Positions 15,096 to 22,471 of a stretch of DNA of 28,390 bases are shown in pieces; position 1 is the stretch's first letter; each line of letters starts with the position of its first letter. The position numbers and the translations under genes are program-made. The stretch is from a virus. Below the pieces are notes generated by a model, which saw nothing but the letters and a program-made list of their open reading frames with translations, was not told the origin of the DNA and ran no database searches. The stretch is taken from positions 1-28,390 of the IMG/VR virus record IMGVR_UViG_3300021197_000767. One strand, given 5' to 3'.

Positions 15096-15345
15096 AAAAC
15101 TAAACGAATGGGCAGATTTCTCAAAAATTCTTCACGGATTTGTAATAGTAGGATTTATGGTAGCTTTTATGTTTAGCATATTTAGCTGTCAAGATTATTA
15201 CATAGGCAAGACACGAGAAGAACTATCACAAGAAATGTTCGAGATAGATAGCTTAATGAAAAAGGTTATTTGGAAAGCAGATAGCTTGGGCATATATAAT
15301 GATTTGTATATAGATGCTCAAAGGATTAACAATGGCAGTAATTAG
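15088..15345 (+). CDS. Membrane or lipoprotein, 85 residues
   Basis: The gene overlaps the fibre 3' end by 8 bases. The protein starts MRKKLNEWADFSKILHG and has a hydrophobic segment at about 15-33 ending in IFSC (31-34), a possible lipobox, although the N-terminal part before it is long for a lipoprotein signal. A charged helical domain follows (TREELSQEMFEIDSLMKK). It may be a membrane-anchored lysis protein such as a spanin part, and the alternative is a simple inner-membrane protein. It overlaps the next, clearer lipoprotein gene. Confidence 0.55.
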   Translation: MRKKLNEWADFSKILHGFVIVGFMVAFMFSIFSCQDYYIGKTREELSQEMFEIDSLMKKVIWKADSLGIYNDLYIDAQRINNGSN

Positions 15346-15550
15346 AATAGCATTTGTATTAATAGCTTGGGTGTTTATTCTTTCTTGCGCTCCTAATGTT
15401 ATGGGCAATAGAATATTAGACAACAAAGATATTTCTCATGTTTACTTAATAGATGATATTTATAACGGAAAAAGTTATTGGTGCATAAAACACAGAATAC
15501 TAGAAACAGTAGAAATTAAAAACCCAGTTGTAACAAATAAAAATGACTAA
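15332..15550 (+). CDS. Small lipoprotein, o-spanin candidate
   Basis: The ATG at 15332 has AAAGGA 9 bases upstream and is preferred over the ATG at 15314, which would extend the signal with polar residues. The 72-residue product begins MAVIRIAFVLIAWVFILSCAPN, a short basic/hydrophobic signal ending in the lipobox ILSC, so C19 should be the lipidated first residue of the mature protein. A small outer-membrane lipoprotein near endolysin genes fits an o-spanin, which fuses inner and outer membranes in Gram-negative lysis. That assignment is positional. Confidence 0.6.
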   Translation: MAVIRIAFVLIAWVFILSCAPNVMGNRILDNKDISHVYLIDDIYNGKSYWCIKHRILETVEIKNPVVTNKND

Positions 15551-15827
15551 ACCAATAGGACAAGATTCAAGCCTCAACATATCACTTCCTATGCTGTTTC
15601 AAGCAGTTGGAATTATTGGTGCTATGGTCTGGGGTTATGGTGAGTTGAATGGTCGTATATCTTTTCTTGAGTATCAGGTAAAGATAAATGAAGAACATAT
15701 TACGGCTATTGAAGAGGATGCAAAAGCTAGTCAAAATGCTGAGATTCCTGCTGACATAAGACAGAATGAAAAGATTGAAGTTCTTGAAAGAGAATTAGAA
15801 AGATTAAGAAATGGCAAACGCAATTAA
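15543..15827 (+). CDS. Membrane-anchored coiled-coil protein A
   Basis: This 94-residue protein overlaps the lipoprotein gene by 8 bases. Residues 16-32 (PMLFQAVGIIGAMVWGY) form a membrane helix, and 36-94 form a heptad-like coiled coil (RISFLEYQVKINEEHITAIEE; KIEVLERELERLRNGK). The N-in, coiled-coil-out layout is that of i-spanins, which would suit a partner for the neighbouring lipoprotein. The N-terminal motif (SSLNISLPMLFQAVG) is echoed in the next gene, making a tandem pair. Confidence 0.6.
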   Translation: MTKPIGQDSSLNISLPMLFQAVGIIGAMVWGYGELNGRISFLEYQVKINEEHITAIEEDAKASQNAEIPADIRQNEKIEVLERELERLRNGKRN

Positions 15828-16074
15828 TACAGACAGCACTGTAAGCTTATCAGTTGCCATGCTTTTGAAGCTTGGATTTTTAGGATTGGTTATTGCTAGT
15901 TCATATTATCAAGCCCAAATAAAATTCAATACACTGGATTTAAAAATGCTAGAGCTTCATTCTGAAGTAACAATTTTAAATGAAAAAATGGCAAAAATTG
16001 AATCAAAAAAAATAGAAAATTTAGAAACAGAAAACAAAACTTTGATGCAAAAATTAGGACTAAAAAGACCTTAA
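15811..16074 (+). CDS. Membrane-anchored coiled-coil protein B, paralogue of A
   Basis: This 87-residue protein starts 17 bases before the end of the preceding gene. It repeats the same design: DSTVSLSVAMLLKLGFLGLVIASSYYQAQ (membrane helix about 15-33), followed by a coiled coil with KMLELHSEVTILNEKMAKIES and a basic end LKRP. The shared DS(S/T)-h-S-L-h-MLh opening, length and topology indicate an old duplication with strong divergence. Lysis (spanin or holin-like) is inferred from context. Confidence 0.6.
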   Translation: MANAINTDSTVSLSVAMLLKLGFLGLVIASSYYQAQIKFNTLDLKMLELHSEVTILNEKMAKIESKKIENLETENKTLMQKLGLKRP

Positions 16075-16155
16075 AATGGGGTGTTTTAACACAAAACCTA
16101 GAATAGCCTTTAAGGGGTCTAATAGCCCCATAGCGGACAGTTCTTGGTGTCAAGG

Positions 16156-16161
16156 TATAAT
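16156..16161 (+). promoter_or_regulatory. TATAAT box in the 232-base gap inside the lysis region
   Basis: The gap 16075-16306 holds TATAAT at 16156-16161 preceded by AAGG, without a good -35, and a second TATAAT at 16229-16234. It also holds a GGGG-TCTAATAG-CCCC hairpin near 16114-16129. No ORF of useful size is present. An internal promoter for the downstream genes is likely but not proven. The -10 context GGTATAAT resembles that at 3952-3959. Confidence 0.4.
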
Positions 16162-16306
16162 GACATCTAAAAAGTGTTTTCCTAGATTTACTGTCGTGAA
16201 AGTAGTAAAATAATCTTAACAAATTATGTATAATAAAAATGTAAAAAATTCCAATTTTAAGGTTGGATAAAACAAGCAAAAGTCAAATAAAAAAAAGGAA
16301 AATAAA

Positions 16307-16579
16307 ATGGCTAAAGAAGTTAAAGAACCAAAAGTAAAAAAGAAGCAAGACCCTAAAGCAGTAGTGGTAGTTGATGGGGTAGAACACAAATTTGAAGACT
16401 TGGATGAAACGCAAAAAACATACTTTATGCACATGCAAGATTTGAGCAGAAAAATACAAACAACTAGGTTTAATTTGGACCAGTTGAATGTAGGCATGGA
16501 AAAATTTAAAGAAATGTTTGTGCGTTCATTGCAAGATGAAGGAGAAAATAAACAGGATGCCAACGACTCAAGCAATTAA
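16307..16579 (+). CDS. Small soluble phage protein (DUF6447-like)
   Basis: The ATG at 16307 has AAGGAA 7 bases upstream. The 90-residue product has a Lys-rich start, then VVVDGVEHKFEDLDETQKTYF and a helical region QDLSRKIQTTRFNLDQLNVG. The pattern of a short strand (VDG--H/Y-hEDL) followed by a long helix with an L---h-hLQ periodicity is common in small phage proteins of the DUF6447 type. I assign this by memory of the pattern only. Function unknown. It overlaps the next membrane protein gene by 23 bases. Confidence 0.55.
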   Translation: MAKEVKEPKVKKKQDPKAVVVVDGVEHKFEDLDETQKTYFMHMQDLSRKIQTTRFNLDQLNVGMEKFKEMFVRSLQDEGENKQDANDSSN

Positions 16580-16811
16580 CTTAATTGTTGAAAGATTAGG
16601 GGTAATGGCTATTTTAGCTGTTGCCCTTATCTTTACATTAAAATACTTAACAAGCTCATTATCAAAACAGATTGAAGAATGTAAAGGTATTTTAATAAAG
16701 CTTATTGACAGGTTTAATGTGTCAGACAAGACAACCAAAGATTACAGGGATGACATAAAAGAAAAACTGGATTCACTTGAAAGCACAGTGGACAGAAAAT
16801 GGAAAGACTAG
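16557..16811 (+). CDS. Small membrane protein with cytoplasmic or periplasmic coiled coil
   Basis: I chose the ATG at 16557 with AAGGAG about 18 bases and ACAGG directly upstream. The open frame back to 16518 lies inside the previous gene. The 84 residues have a membrane helix at about 12-31 (ERLGVMAILAVALIFTLKYL) and then an amphipathic helix (KQIEECKGILIKLIDRF) and a charged coil. It may belong to the holin/accessory lysis group. Confidence 0.55.
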   Translation: MPTTQAINLIVERLGVMAILAVALIFTLKYLTSSLSKQIEECKGILIKLIDRFNVSDKTTKDYRDDIKEKLDSLESTVDRKWKD

Positions 16812-17044
16812 GATTACGCTATATGGATAAAGAAAACTTTGGCGGATATTTTGAAGCGCTAGTCAGAAAGATTGAAAGAATTGAAAATGATGTTAAATGG
16901 TTAAAAACAAATATGCAGGAAGACCAAAAACATATTAAACAAATTTATAGAAATAAAGAAGAATTGCAGAAAGTGAAAACTATTGGCACAGTTCTATTTG
17001 CAGTGTTTGCTTTTGTGTCTTCATTTTTTGGATTTAAAAACTAA
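16799..17044 (+). CDS. XhlA-like tail-anchored coiled-coil protein
   Basis: The 81-residue product has a coiled coil (VRKIERIENDVKWLKTNMQEDQKHIKQIYRNKEELQ, about 22-57, in pieces) and a single C-terminal membrane helix at about 61-79 (TIGTVLFAVFAFVSSFFGF). This is the layout of haemolysin XhlA-family proteins that cooperate with holins. The start at 16799 overlaps the previous gene by 13 bases. The ATG at 16823, after AGGA, is an alternative. Confidence 0.6.
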   Translation: MERLGLRYMDKENFGGYFEALVRKIERIENDVKWLKTNMQEDQKHIKQIYRNKEELQKVKTIGTVLFAVFAFVSSFFGFKN

Positions 17045-17057
17045 TTAAGGAATAATT

Positions 17058-17216
17058 ATGGAATGGCTACAATTAAACTGGGAATATGTGTTAGTGGGTT
17101 TTTATACCTTAGAAAAAATTGTAAAATTATCACCAAGTAAAAAAGATGATATTATTTTTGATATTATCTTTGATGCTATGAAAAAACTTTATGAATCAGT
17201 AAAAAAAGGAAAATAA
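17058..17216 (+). CDS. Small protein, 52 residues
   Basis: AAGGAATAATT precedes the ATG at 17058, giving a good ribosome site. The product begins MEWLQLNWEYVLVGFYTLEK and continues IVKLSPSKKDDIIFD. The hydrophobic start followed by K-L-(S/T)P-(S/T)K-KDD is, as I recall, a motif of small phage proteins located next to lysis genes. It ends two bases before the next ATG, so the two are likely co-translated. Function unknown. Confidence 0.6.
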   Translation: MEWLQLNWEYVLVGFYTLEKIVKLSPSKKDDIIFDIIFDAMKKLYESVKKGK

Positions 17217-17217
17217 A

Positions 17218-17373
17218 ATGTTCAAAAGAATCATAGGCAGAGCAGTTAGAAAAATTGGAGCAAAGAAACTTTTGTTGGCAGTCTTAGAAAGCGCTGTCAA
17301 GGCAACTAAAACAAAAGAAGATGACAAATTGCTAGAAGATGTAAAAATGTTTATAGAAGATTATGACGGATAA
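17218..17373 (+). CDS. Small basic amphipathic protein, 51 residues
   Basis: AAAAAAGGAAAATAAA gives a clear AAGGA site before the ATG at 17218. The N-terminal half (MFKRIIGRAVRKIGAKKLLLAV) is a basic amphipathic helix, and the C-terminal half is acidic (KEDDKLLEDVKMFIEDYDG). A peripheral membrane association is possible. It overlaps the endolysin candidate by 11 bases, which supports membership of the lysis operon. Confidence 0.6.
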   Translation: MFKRIIGRAVRKIGAKKLLLAVLESAVKATKTKEDDKLLEDVKMFIEDYDG

Positions 17374-17866
17374 AAAAATGTCAATACCACTTCAGCAAAT
17401 TGAAGGTTTGATTTCAGAAACTTTAAATGCTTTAGGGTCTAAATATGCAAACCCTATGGCTGTTGAATTAGTGTTGGCAACTGGGCTAGTTGAGAGTAGA
17501 TATAAATACTTGAAGCAGATTGGTTCAGAAATTGCTAGGTCTTACTGGCAGATTGAAGGTACTACAGCAAAAGATACTGTAGACAGCTATTTAGTTTACC
17601 GCAAAAAGTTAGCTAGTAGATGTGCTGAGGTGTCACAAACACCAGTGGACCTATGGCTAAAAGGGACTAAGGAAGAATGGGAAGAAATCTTAACATATAA
17701 CATGCGCTGTGCTATCATAGTCTGCAGATTAAAGTATTGGCGAGATAAGACCCCACTACCAAAGAATACGCAGGAAATGGCGCAAGTATGGAAGAAAGTC
17801 TACAACACTGAAGGTGGCGCAGGCACAGTTCCCCATTTTCTTGAAATTGTTGGGAAGCACATTTGA
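17363..17866 (+). CDS. Lysozyme-fold endolysin candidate (transglycosylase-like)
   Basis: The 167-residue protein has ELVLATGLVESRYKYLKQIG (35-54) with E44 in the position of the catalytic Glu of lysozyme-like muramidases and transglycosylases, followed by ARSYWQIE (58-65), the usual second motif, and a helical C-terminal half with YNMRCAIIVCRLKYW and YNTEGGAGT. No signal peptide or membrane segment is seen, so export would depend on a holin. It sits among small membrane proteins, as expected. The start is ATG 17363, with ATG 17378 as alternative. Confidence 0.65.
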   Translation: MTDKKMSIPLQQIEGLISETLNALGSKYANPMAVELVLATGLVESRYKYLKQIGSEIARSYWQIEGTTAKDTVDSYLVYRKKLASRCAEVSQTPVDLWLKGTKEEWEEILTYNMRCAIIVCRLKYWRDKTPLPKNTQEMAQVWKKVYNTEGGAGTVPHFLEIVGKHI

Positions 17867-18624
17867 ATATTAAAGACACAGTAGTAATTTTTCCTGATAT
17901 TCATTTCCCAATGGAAGACAAGAAAGCTTTAAATTGCGCTTTGAATGTTTTAGAATATGTAAAGCCCAGTGCCTTTCTCTGCATAGGGGATTTTGCTGAA
18001 GGCGCAAGCGTTTCCCACTGGCAGTGGAGTAAAAAGAAGCGCCCACCACTCGAATATCAGTTGCCTGCAATAAAAGAAGAAATCAAATTAGTCAATGAAG
18101 GTTTAGACAAAATTGATAAAGCTTGTAAAAATGCAGGTGTTAAAAAGAAAATTATGACAATGGGAAACCATGAACTTTGGTTTGATAATTTTGTTGAAGA
18201 AAATCCTTATTTGACACAGTATGGTGCTATGAAAGCTTTTAAGATTAAAGAAAGAGGCTATGATGCACACCCTTATGGAAAATATGTTAAAATATTAGGT
18301 TCAAAATTATATGCTTATCATGGTGGTCACTACATGGGAATAAATCACCCTAGAAGTCACGTTCAAAATTTAGGTGTTAATATTATTTATGGTCACACGC
18401 ATGATTCATTAAAATCAGTTGTGACACACTTAGATGGTCCAAAAATGGCATATTCTTTAGGATGCTTATGTAAGATGGAAAAAGAATTTTTAAAGAACAG
18501 GCAGACTAATTGGACACATAACGTAGGTGTGTTGGATATTTTTACTGATGGGAATTTTAATTTAAATGTTTTGACAATAATTAAAGGGCAGACTAGTTAC
18601 TGTGGGAAAGTCATTCATGGTTAG
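17863..18624 (+). CDS. Calcineurin-like metallophosphoesterase
   Basis: The 253-residue protein starts at TTG 17863, overlapping the TGA of the endolysin candidate (TTGA), with GGAAG upstream. It carries the complete metal-binding set: PDIH (D12, H14), IGD (D43), GNHE (N102, H103), YHGGH (H153) and GHTH (H178, H180). This family hydrolyses phosphoesters in nucleotides, nucleic acids or proteins, and the substrate cannot be read from sequence. A phosphoesterase between lysis and neck genes is not part of a standard siphovirus set. It has no signal peptide, so a cytoplasmic role is likely. Confidence 0.85.
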   Translation: MNIKDTVVIFPDIHFPMEDKKALNCALNVLEYVKPSAFLCIGDFAEGASVSHWQWSKKKRPPLEYQLPAIKEEIKLVNEGLDKIDKACKNAGVKKKIMTMGNHELWFDNFVEENPYLTQYGAMKAFKIKERGYDAHPYGKYVKILGSKLYAYHGGHYMGINHPRSHVQNLGVNIIYGHTHDSLKSVVTHLDGPKMAYSLGCLCKMEKEFLKNRQTNWTHNVGVLDIFTDGNFNLNVLTIIKGQTSYCGKVIHG

Positions 18625-18814
18625 TTTTGAACTAACATCAGAAGACACCTTCATACATCTACCAGTGCCACAGCAAATAATGGTAGTAAAGGAATTAGCA
18701 AACATGGTGCAAAATACTGGTGATATACACCTGCATGAAAAATTATTATTATTAATTAGGCTTTTAGAAGTGCCTGAAATTATTGGAATAAATGAAATAG
18801 AAGGATTAGCATAA
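18617..18814 (+). CDS. Small hypothetical protein, 65 residues
   Basis: The ATG at 18617 overlaps the phosphoesterase stop by 8 bases and has GGGAAAG upstream. The frame extends to a GTG at 18602, which I consider less likely. The product is helical, with LPVPQQIMVVKELANMVQNTG and LHEKLLLLIRLLEV. No motif recognised. It ends in TAATG, shared with the connector gene, so it is coupled to the neck module. Confidence 0.5.
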   Translation: MVSFELTSEDTFIHLPVPQQIMVVKELANMVQNTGDIHLHEKLLLLIRLLEVPEIIGINEIEGLA

Positions 18815-19851
18815 TGTCTACATATTATGAAGCTTACTGCAATATAACAGATGATTTGCAAGTGATAGAACCAAATTTAAATTCTTACAATGTTAGAAGG
18901 GCATTAGAAGGCTTTGTGCAATCTTCAGGGATTGTTTACAAGGTAGGCGGAACTGGATATGTTTCTGTATTGTATAGGGATGGACAAGAACTAGGCTCTG
19001 CTCAGGCTTCCGCAGGTGCTGTTGATAGTGATTCAGAATGGTTTTATGATGAAGATGCAGACTTACTACATGTAGCAAGCGCACTAGACCCCGCCACAGA
19101 ACATTTTTATGAAGCAGGCTTGGACTGGAAAACAACAAAGCAAGAAGCGGTGGACAGGGCTTCAGCTTTTATAAGAGAGTTTGTCAATAAACCAATTAGA
19201 AGATTATCAGGTGATGAAAGCACTGAAAGTGGTGGGAGTTATCAAGATATAATTATTAAATGCGCTTCACATTTAGCAGTTGCTACAATTATAAAACCAT
19301 ACGACTTTGAAAAAGGTATGCGTATTGAAGGTGTAGTCTATAACGAAGAAACAAACACTGGGCTTTTGAATTTAATTAAATCAGGTGAAATTCCATTATG
19401 GGATGAAACAACTGACAGGCAAAAAAGTGGAATAATTAAGCGCATTGTTTACAATGCTTCTTCTACTGGTGGAATTGTGGATGTTTACATGTCTAATAAT
19501 GCACCTTATGTAGATTTTGATAAGGTTAAATGTGTAATTTCAGATGATGGAAATTCAGGTAATGGTGCAAATTTCAATAGTGGGTCTTCTAATTCTTCTA
19601 TTAAATACAGTGTTTATGTAAAAAATGATGATGGCTTGAAAGTAGACCAAGTAGTAACTGATGAGCCTTTAAATGGTGGTTATCAGACATTAGCTTATGG
19701 TGTGCTTATTAGATTTGCTGTTAGTAGCACTTCTTCAGGCAGTAGTGCAAAATACTACACTAATGATGAATGGGAAATTTCATTAGATGGTAAACCTATT
19801 GAATCAGGCTCAGGAATCAAAACACTGCAAGTAGTCAGGTCAGATTATTAA
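18814..19851 (+). CDS. Head-tail connector candidate
   Basis: The 345-residue protein starts in TAATG overlap and precedes basic and tail-completion genes. The first part (about 100-200) is helical, with KTTKQEAVDRASAFIREFVNKPIRRL and IKCASHLAVATII, in the style of adaptor proteins that dock on portal. The second half is strand-rich and Ser/Gly-rich (NGANFNSGSSNSS; SSTSSGSSAKYY), ending DEWEISLDGKPIE. The adaptor assignment rests on context and the N-terminal helical region. The added beta-rich half could be a decoration or adhesion domain. Confidence 0.5.
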   Translation: MSTYYEAYCNITDDLQVIEPNLNSYNVRRALEGFVQSSGIVYKVGGTGYVSVLYRDGQELGSAQASAGAVDSDSEWFYDEDADLLHVASALDPATEHFYEAGLDWKTTKQEAVDRASAFIREFVNKPIRRLSGDESTESGGSYQDIIIKCASHLAVATIIKPYDFEKGMRIEGVVYNEETNTGLLNLIKSGEIPLWDETTDRQKSGIIKRIVYNASSTGGIVDVYMSNNAPYVDFDKVKCVISDDGNSGNGANFNSGSSNSSIKYSVYVKNDDGLKVDQVVTDEPLNGGYQTLAYGVLIRFAVSSTSSGSSAKYYTNDEWEISLDGKPIESGSGIKTLQVVRSDY

Positions 19852-20144
19852 TGGCGCATTTAGCCAAGAAAAAATCAATGCTTAAAAGGTTTGGATTGAA
19901 GGGTGTAAATAAACCCAAAAGAACACCAAGCCACAAGACTAAATCACACATGGTTTTAGCGCAAGTTGGTCATAAAATAAAACTTATTAGATTTGGACAG
20001 CAAGGTGTCAAGACAAATCAAACAGCCAAGCAAAGAAAGTCATTCAAAGCAAGGCATGCTAAAAATATAGCTAGGGGAAAAATGTCAGGCGCATTTTGGG
20101 CTAACAAGGTAAAGTGGAATCCTAGAAAGACTAGAGGGAAATAA
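19851..20144 (+). CDS. Small highly basic phage protein
   Basis: The 97-residue protein has about one quarter Lys or Arg. The segment KLIRFGQQGVKTN, then KQRKSFKARHAKNI, ARGKMSGAFWANKVKW near the C-terminus, is a recurring conserved pattern in small proteins of many phage structural operons, whose function is not established to my knowledge. It starts on the connector stop codon and ends on the next start codon (single-base overlaps), so it is fully coupled to the neck genes. Nucleic-acid or virion binding are possible. Confidence 0.65.
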   Translation: MAHLAKKKSMLKRFGLKGVNKPKRTPSHKTKSHMVLAQVGHKIKLIRFGQQGVKTNQTAKQRKSFKARHAKNIARGKMSGAFWANKVKWNPRKTRGK

Positions 20145-20605
20145 TGGCAACAGATTATTTTCAAACATATAAAGAAATTCAAGACAAGTTAGCTGATATT
20201 ATCAGAACAGAATTTAAAGGCTACGCTGTTTATTTTGATGAAAATTATATAAACAGAAAGCCTAGCTATTTTAACATAACAAAAATTAAAGATGAAGTAG
20301 TGCAAAATATGGTCCCAAAGGCACAACTAAGAAATTATGGATTTAGGGTTAAGTATTATTTACGCAGACCAAACTACAGCAAAGATTTAGTTTTAAATGC
20401 TTTGTTTAGAATAGGTGACAGGCTAAACCAATTAATTTACAATAATTCAAATGTTAAATATTTTTCTGATTCAAAAGATTATTATTTTACAGATGCTCAG
20501 TTTTTAAATTACACAGTTCAGCCTTCTAGGGATGAATCAGAAGACATTGATGAATTACACATAGCTAGTTTTGATTTTGATGTAACTGCTTTTGAGGTGG
20601 TTTAA
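20144..20605 (+). CDS. Neck or tail-completion protein 1
   Basis: The 153-residue protein has alternating strands and helices: an N-terminal helix (FQTYKEIQDKLADIIRTEF), a YFDENYINRKPSYFNI strand pair, GFRVKYYLRRP, and a C-terminal strand HIASFDFDVTAFEVV. This layout is that of tail terminator or head closure proteins (lambda gpU, HK97 gp10-like), and its position before tail tube agrees. The next gene repeats the same framework, suggesting duplication. Confidence 0.55.
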   Translation: MATDYFQTYKEIQDKLADIIRTEFKGYAVYFDENYINRKPSYFNITKIKDEVVQNMVPKAQLRNYGFRVKYYLRRPNYSKDLVLNALFRIGDRLNQLIYNNSNVKYFSDSKDYYFTDAQFLNYTVQPSRDESEDIDELHIASFDFDVTAFEVV

Positions 20606-21220
20606 ATGATTGCACATAGTGAAAGTTTTAAGGACCTTACTAAGGGCTTAGATGTTTTGTTAAGCGGTGAATTTAAAGTGCCTGTTTTTTTTGACAGGGG
20701 ATTTAAATACAGGAGAAGTCAATATTTTAATATTGAGCCTATAAGTTCTGATATTGTGGAGCTTAGGTCAGGAAGTCAGGTTAGGGAATTTTCAGCAACA
20801 ATAAAATTTTACTGGCACAGGGGTGGCAATAGATTTGGTGAGCGCTCAAACCATGTTAAGATTATGAACACGCTAAATAAAATTATGGAAAGGTCTAAGC
20901 AGTTACTGACAAATAATTCAAGTTACACTGTAGACAATACCCCTTCTTTTAGTGATATAAACTTAACTTTTAGTCAGGATAATACACAGTTTGTTTATCC
21001 TAAATTTGCATTAACAACAACATTTACACAGGACCCAACTTTTTTTGGTTCTGCAACAAGAAAAAGCAGAGATTATATTTTTTTTAGGGACACCTTATGG
21101 TATGATGGTAAGATAGAATCTGTGAACTATGACCCGCCTAGAAATGATACAGAACAAAGAGCAGATTTAATAATGACTTCAATGCTTTACAGCACAAAAA
21201 TTGAAGATGTAGCTAATTAA
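20606..21220 (+). CDS. Neck or tail-completion protein 2, relative of protein 1
   Basis: The 204-residue protein starts directly after the previous stop. It repeats the order VFFDRGFKYRRSQYFNIEPI, FSATIKFYWHRGG, a helix (HVKIMNTLNKIMERSKQLL), and strand-rich C-terminal segments. Y-F-N-I and R--Y/F--(V/I)K-(Y/F)Y motifs line up with the preceding gene, at about 50 residues greater length. One of the two is probably the tail terminator and the other a head closure or second neck ring. Confidence 0.5.
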   Translation: MIAHSESFKDLTKGLDVLLSGEFKVPVFFDRGFKYRRSQYFNIEPISSDIVELRSGSQVREFSATIKFYWHRGGNRFGERSNHVKIMNTLNKIMERSKQLLTNNSSYTVDNTPSFSDINLTFSQDNTQFVYPKFALTTTFTQDPTFFGSATRKSRDYIFFRDTLWYDGKIESVNYDPPRNDTEQRADLIMTSMLYSTKIEDVAN

Positions 21221-21233
21221 CTCAGGAAACAAA

Positions 21234-21419
21234 ATGGCAAAAGTAAAGAAAAAAAAAGACTGCATGATACCTTCAGCAGACAGCTTTAAAGGACTGGTCT
21301 TTAGTGACTGGGAAGCATTGAATGATGGTCAAGCAGTAGAATTAGAAAAGGTCCCTGATATGGCAAAACCATATTTAGAAGGACAATCAGATAACAAAAA
21401 CAACAAGAAAGGGGAATAG
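21234..21419 (+). CDS. Small protein before the tail tube gene
   Basis: The 61-residue product starts MAKVKKKKDCMIPSAD, with AGGAAAC upstream, and contains LVFSDWEALNDGQAVELEKVPDMAKPYLEG. This last part resembles short phage proteins of the MSD-F-DWEAL pattern beside neck genes. Function is not known. It ends 2 bases before the tail tube start. Confidence 0.55.
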   Translation: MAKVKKKKDCMIPSADSFKGLVFSDWEALNDGQAVELEKVPDMAKPYLEGQSDNKNNKKGE

Positions 21420-21421
21420 AA

Positions 21422-22429
21422 ATGGCATTAGATGGACAAGCTTTAAGCCCAAAAGAATTTCTTTTAGCTTTTAAGCCCGAAACTACTATTGGCACAGCCA
21501 ATGTTGCTACTATGAACCTGATTAATGTTGATTCTGTTTCTAGCCCTTCCATGAATCTAAGTCAAGTTTTAGACGTTAGAAATGGTGTAGGCAGAACCGC
21601 TAAAGTTGCGGATGCTTTCACTGAAGAAAAAGGGACTAGGAAAGAATTTTCATTTTCAGGGACTGCTGATGCAACCACACTTCCTATATTACTTCAAGCA
21701 ATCACAACTACTGCAGTAGGCTCAAGCCCTGCAAGTTATGATATTGCACACAACTACACACCACCTGAACTGCAAATAGGCACAGGGTCAATAAGTGACA
21801 GCTTGCACACATTTACTGTTGCAATCTCAAACCCTGAAGCAGGCAATGACCATTCTATGGTTTTTTCAGGATGTGTACTTACAACACTAAGCATAAATGG
21901 TTCAATGGGAACAGAATCAGGGCGCATAAAAGTATCAGGTACTTTTGCCACTGGTAATCTTGGAACCTATGGGCAAGCTAGACCAACTAGCACAGTTGCT
22001 TATAGCGCTACTAATTATAGCATGACACAATGGACCGCTAAAACTACAATAGCAGGCATTGGTGATTGTGTTATAAGTGATTTTTCATTAAACATTGAAA
22101 ACCCTTCAGAATTTATGGGCTTTAATGCAAGTGGAAATCCACAGGCTATAGTAAGGGCAGTCCCTGAAATTATGGTTTCAGTAGATGCTTCAATAAAAGC
22201 AGATGACAACACTTCAGCTTTGCACAATTCTCTTAAAGCAGGCGGTACAAGTGCAAGTGTTGAGGTGTCAAATCATGCAACATGGTCAAGTGCAACCACA
22301 TTTGGTATTAATATGGCTAATGGAGTATTAACTTCTGTGGATTTCAATGAGGCTTCAGCAATGTTCTACAATGTTTCTATTAAAGGACTTGCAAGCACAT
22401 CAGGTGATTTATTACAGATTATTGCATAA
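21422..22429 (+). CDS. Major tail tube protein
   Basis: The 335-residue protein lies directly ahead of the tail chaperone and tape measure, the usual place of the tail tube gene. It is rich in Ser, Thr, Ala and Gly with beta-strand character, opens LSPKEFLLAFKPETTIGTAN, and has VFSGCVLTTLSINGSMG and SDFSLNIENPSEFMGF, typical of the tube fold in siphoviruses. It is longer than the average tube protein, so an added surface domain in the middle (about 150-240) is possible. The frame is intact. Confidence 0.75.
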   Translation: MALDGQALSPKEFLLAFKPETTIGTANVATMNLINVDSVSSPSMNLSQVLDVRNGVGRTAKVADAFTEEKGTRKEFSFSGTADATTLPILLQAITTTAVGSSPASYDIAHNYTPPELQIGTGSISDSLHTFTVAISNPEAGNDHSMVFSGCVLTTLSINGSMGTESGRIKVSGTFATGNLGTYGQARPTSTVAYSATNYSMTQWTAKTTIAGIGDCVISDFSLNIENPSEFMGFNASGNPQAIVRAVPEIMVSVDASIKADDNTSALHNSLKAGGTSASVEVSNHATWSSATTFGINMANGVLTSVDFNEASAMFYNVSIKGLASTSGDLLQIIA

Positions 22430-22471
22430 AAGTGTTTAGACAGTTTCTAACAGAAAAGAAAGGTGAAACAA

